The notes beneath the pieces were generated by a model. The model searched no databases and was not told the DNA's origin. It saw nothing but the letters and a program-made list of their open reading frames with translations. The position numbers and the translations under genes are program-made. Source: an uncultured Prevotella sp. (GTDB taxonomy: Bacteria > Bacteroidota > Bacteroidia > Bacteroidales > Bacteroidaceae). From it: a DNA stretch of 8,164 nt. The stretch is taken from the NCBI GenBank assembly GCA_945863825.1, contig CAMBBY010000034.1, positions 1 to 8,164 on the forward strand, given 5' to 3'. Positions 7,362 through 8,164 of the stretch are shown here, in pieces; position 1 is the stretch's first letter; each line of letters opens with the position of its first letter.

Positions 7362-7470
7362 CTCATGTCGTACGATTATATGACCTCATGTCGTACGATT
7401 ACAGATCTCATGTTGTACAACTATACACTCCCAAGTCGTACGACTATAGGATGCCATGTCGTACGACATG
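7362..7470. repeat. Five direct repeats (22-23 bp), each centred on a palindrome
   Basis: Units begin at about 7362, 7385, 7407, 7430 and 7453, with spacing 23, 22, 23 and 23 bp. Each contains CATG or a variant followed by TCGTACGA or TTGTACAA and TA-rich flanks. Unit 3 changes both palindrome halves together (GTTGTACAAC). Unit 5 is a 16-bp perfect palindrome, CATGTCGTACGACATG (7455-7470). The near two-helical-turn spacing puts the sites on one DNA face, as in an operator array or iterons. No open frame of protein character crosses it, and there are no CRISPR-like spacers. Confidence 0.85.
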
Positions 7471-7500
7471 AGAACTTATTAACATTACTCTTCAATCTCA

Positions 7501-7522
7501 AAAATCATAACTCTTTGATTTT
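7501..7522. terminator. Weak AT-rich hairpin, possible bidirectional terminator
   Basis: AAAATCA (7501-7507) and TGATTTT (7516-7522) form a 7-bp stem around an 8-nt loop. An A-tract precedes and a T-tract ends the stem, so either strand could use it. The stem is weak and lies about 400 bp from the plus-strand gene end, so this is tentative. Confidence 0.25.
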
Positions 7523-7532
7523 CAGCACGTTC

Positions 7533-7608
7533 TTTTCCTCGTTCATATTTTCAATATTCACACAAAATAAGAATCTGTTCCGAAATACCGAAATCTCAGC
7601 GAGGAAAA
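7533..7608. repeat. Inverted repeat TTTTCCTCG / CGAGGAAAA
   Basis: Perfect 9-bp arms at 7533-7541 and 7600-7608 are separated by 58 bp of AT-rich sequence with no recognised content. They could be a protein-binding pair or a large stem-loop. Confidence 0.5.
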
Positions 7609-7656
7609 TATAAAGAGAAAATCACAAACACTCATGGCAGCATCTACATTGTTCGT

Positions 7657-7734
7657 TCATGCAGCTCCTCCAAAGGAAGGCTTTGTATCTGCTTCCTTTA
7701 ATTCCCATTGTGTTGCTTTTTTATCGTTGCACAT
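7657..7734 (-). CDS. Possible 25-aa small peptide ORF
   Basis: ATG at 7734 opens a 25-codon frame, MCNDKKATQWELKEAD followed by TKPSFGGAA, ending in TGA at 7657-7659. It lies 50 bp downstream of the 7785-8123 gene on the same strand. Its polar composition looks protein-like and it ends in a GGAA tail. It has no clear ribosome site, matches no family I know, and is short enough to be chance. An inverted repeat (7672-7699) lies inside it. Confidence 0.2.
   Translation of the reverse strand: MCNDKKATQWELKEADTKPSFGGAA
7672..7699. repeat. 8-bp stem-loop AAAGGAAG / CTTCCTTT
   Basis: Perfect arms at 7672-7679 and 7692-7699 enclose a 12-nt loop. It lies about 90 bp past the end of the minus-strand gene 7785-8123. 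No T-run follows on that strand, so it is not a standard intrinsic terminator. Confidence 0.4.
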
Positions 7735-7784
7735 AAATGTTTTATTTATAATGGTTTGACAAAATGCAATACACTTCTGTACAA

Positions 7785-8123
7785 CTACATACAGGCCCAA
7801 CCAAACTTTCTGACTATTTCAGTAAACAGACCTTTATCCTTAACTGGTATATTAACAACAATGCTTTCCTTACCTGAAGTTTCCAGATAATAACCTTCAT
7901 CTGGCAAACGATCTTCAGGTATTGTAGTATTGATTTTCAAATCCAGCACAAGGCTATTATCAGTCCCCCTCACATTAAAGTACTCCTTATCTCCTTCAGG
8001 AGACAAGAACAAGGAGCGCAGGTCTTTCTTTCCCATGCAGAAATCCTGCAATCTCTTACTGGAAATACGAATTGCCGTATATTTGCATTCGGGAGTATCT
8101 TCATACAGCCGCAAATTCAACAA
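7785..8123 (-). CDS. Small conserved-looking protein of unknown function (TTG start)
   Basis: This 112-aa frame has clear protein character and no signal peptide, membrane segment or cysteine cluster. Notable stretches are LRLYEDTPECKYTAIRIS (4-21), a basic GKKDLRSLFL segment (31-40), EDRLPDEGYYLE (70-81), and a C-terminus ending RKFGWACM. The pattern recalls small defence-island proteins of the DUF6575 kind, but I am not sure of that and give no function. There is no in-frame ATG before residue 30. The frame is closed by TAA five codons before the first TTG, so it starts at TTG 8121-8123 or 8118-8120, or is an N-terminally damaged gene. Met30 would give an 83-aa product but lose the conserved-looking N-terminus. 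Confidence 0.6.
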   Translation of the reverse strand: MLNLRLYEDTPECKYTAIRISSKRLQDFCMGKKDLRSLFLSPEGDKEYFNVRGTDNSLVLDLKINTTIPEDRLPDEGYYLETSGKESIVVNIPVKDKGLFTEIVRKFGWACM

Positions 8124-8130
8124 GCAAGTG

Positions 8131-8138
8131 CAAAATTA
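8131..8138 (-). promoter_or_regulatory. Candidate -7 element (TAATTTTG) before the 7785-8123 gene
   Basis: On the minus strand TAATTTTG matches TAnnTTTG and continues as TAATTTTGCAC, a typical Bacteroidetes promoter form. Only 7 bp separate it from the first TTG codon, so the transcript would be nearly leaderless. A -33 box is not evident before the window ends. Confidence 0.45.
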
Positions 8139-8164
8139 CGAAATGTTTTTGTAAAAGCACTCCT

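Larger units (their letters stand above)
7099..7784. other. Non-coding region between convergent genes
   Basis: About 690 bp without a convincing gene. It holds a palindromic repeat array (7362-7470), several inverted repeats, and one possible 25-codon ORF (7657-7734, minus). No classical GC-rich terminator with a T-run follows the gene ending at 7098. The nearest weak candidates are AGCAT-ATGCT followed by CATTTTTC (7295-7318) and the hairpin at 7501-7522. Confidence 0.7.

Noticed and set aside
7362..7470. CRISPR array
   Set aside because: The repeats are 22-23 bp end to end with no unique spacers, and no cas gene is present.

Overview
The window looks like Bacteroidales DNA, probably Prevotella/Segatella or Bacteroides. 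It is moderately AT-rich, most genes lack a clear Shine-Dalgarno sequence, and promoter candidates match the Bacteroidetes -7 consensus TAnnTTTG. The species call is an inference. The first 45 bases are not genomic. They are an Illumina Nextera i7 adapter: the end of P7, an 8-base index identical to the N701 primer form, and the Tn5 mosaic end. The window therefore begins at the end of an untrimmed assembly contig.

Minus strand, 6046 down to 46: a tightly packed operon. In transcription order it encodes a DUF4007 protein (287 aa), a large P-loop ATPase (1072 aa, overlapping the first gene by 14 nt), a DndC-like PP-loop/PAPS-reductase-family protein with a cysteine set suited to an Fe-S cluster (366 aa), and the N-terminal PLD-like domain of a protein cut off by the contig end. 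That last protein is most likely a helicase. DndC-type enzymes put sulfur into the DNA backbone (phosphorothioation, PT), so I read this as a non-canonical PT-type modification/defence operon. No DndA/IscS, DndD or DndE is visible here.

Plus strand, 6565-7098: divergent from the operon is a lone 177-aa protein that looks like the ScoMcrA-type DNA sulfur-binding domain without its usual HNH nuclease. A PT 'writer-like' operon facing a nuclease-less PT 'reader' is the most interesting point of the window.

Between the two lies about 520 bp (6047-6564). It holds candidate divergent -7 elements and a long, fold-prone leader in front of the DUF4007 operon. The leader has a two-arm RNA-like structure at 6121-6209 and an 11-bp inverted repeat that could compete with it.

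7099-7784 is non-coding between convergent genes. It carries an array of five 22-23-bp palindromic repeats (7362-7470), in which one unit varies compensatorily, several weaker hairpins, and a possible 25-codon minus-strand ORF. The right end (7785-8123, minus) encodes a small conserved-looking protein of unknown function whose only usable starts are TTG codons directly beside a promoter-like box.

Family assignments come from reading motifs by eye; no database search was possible.
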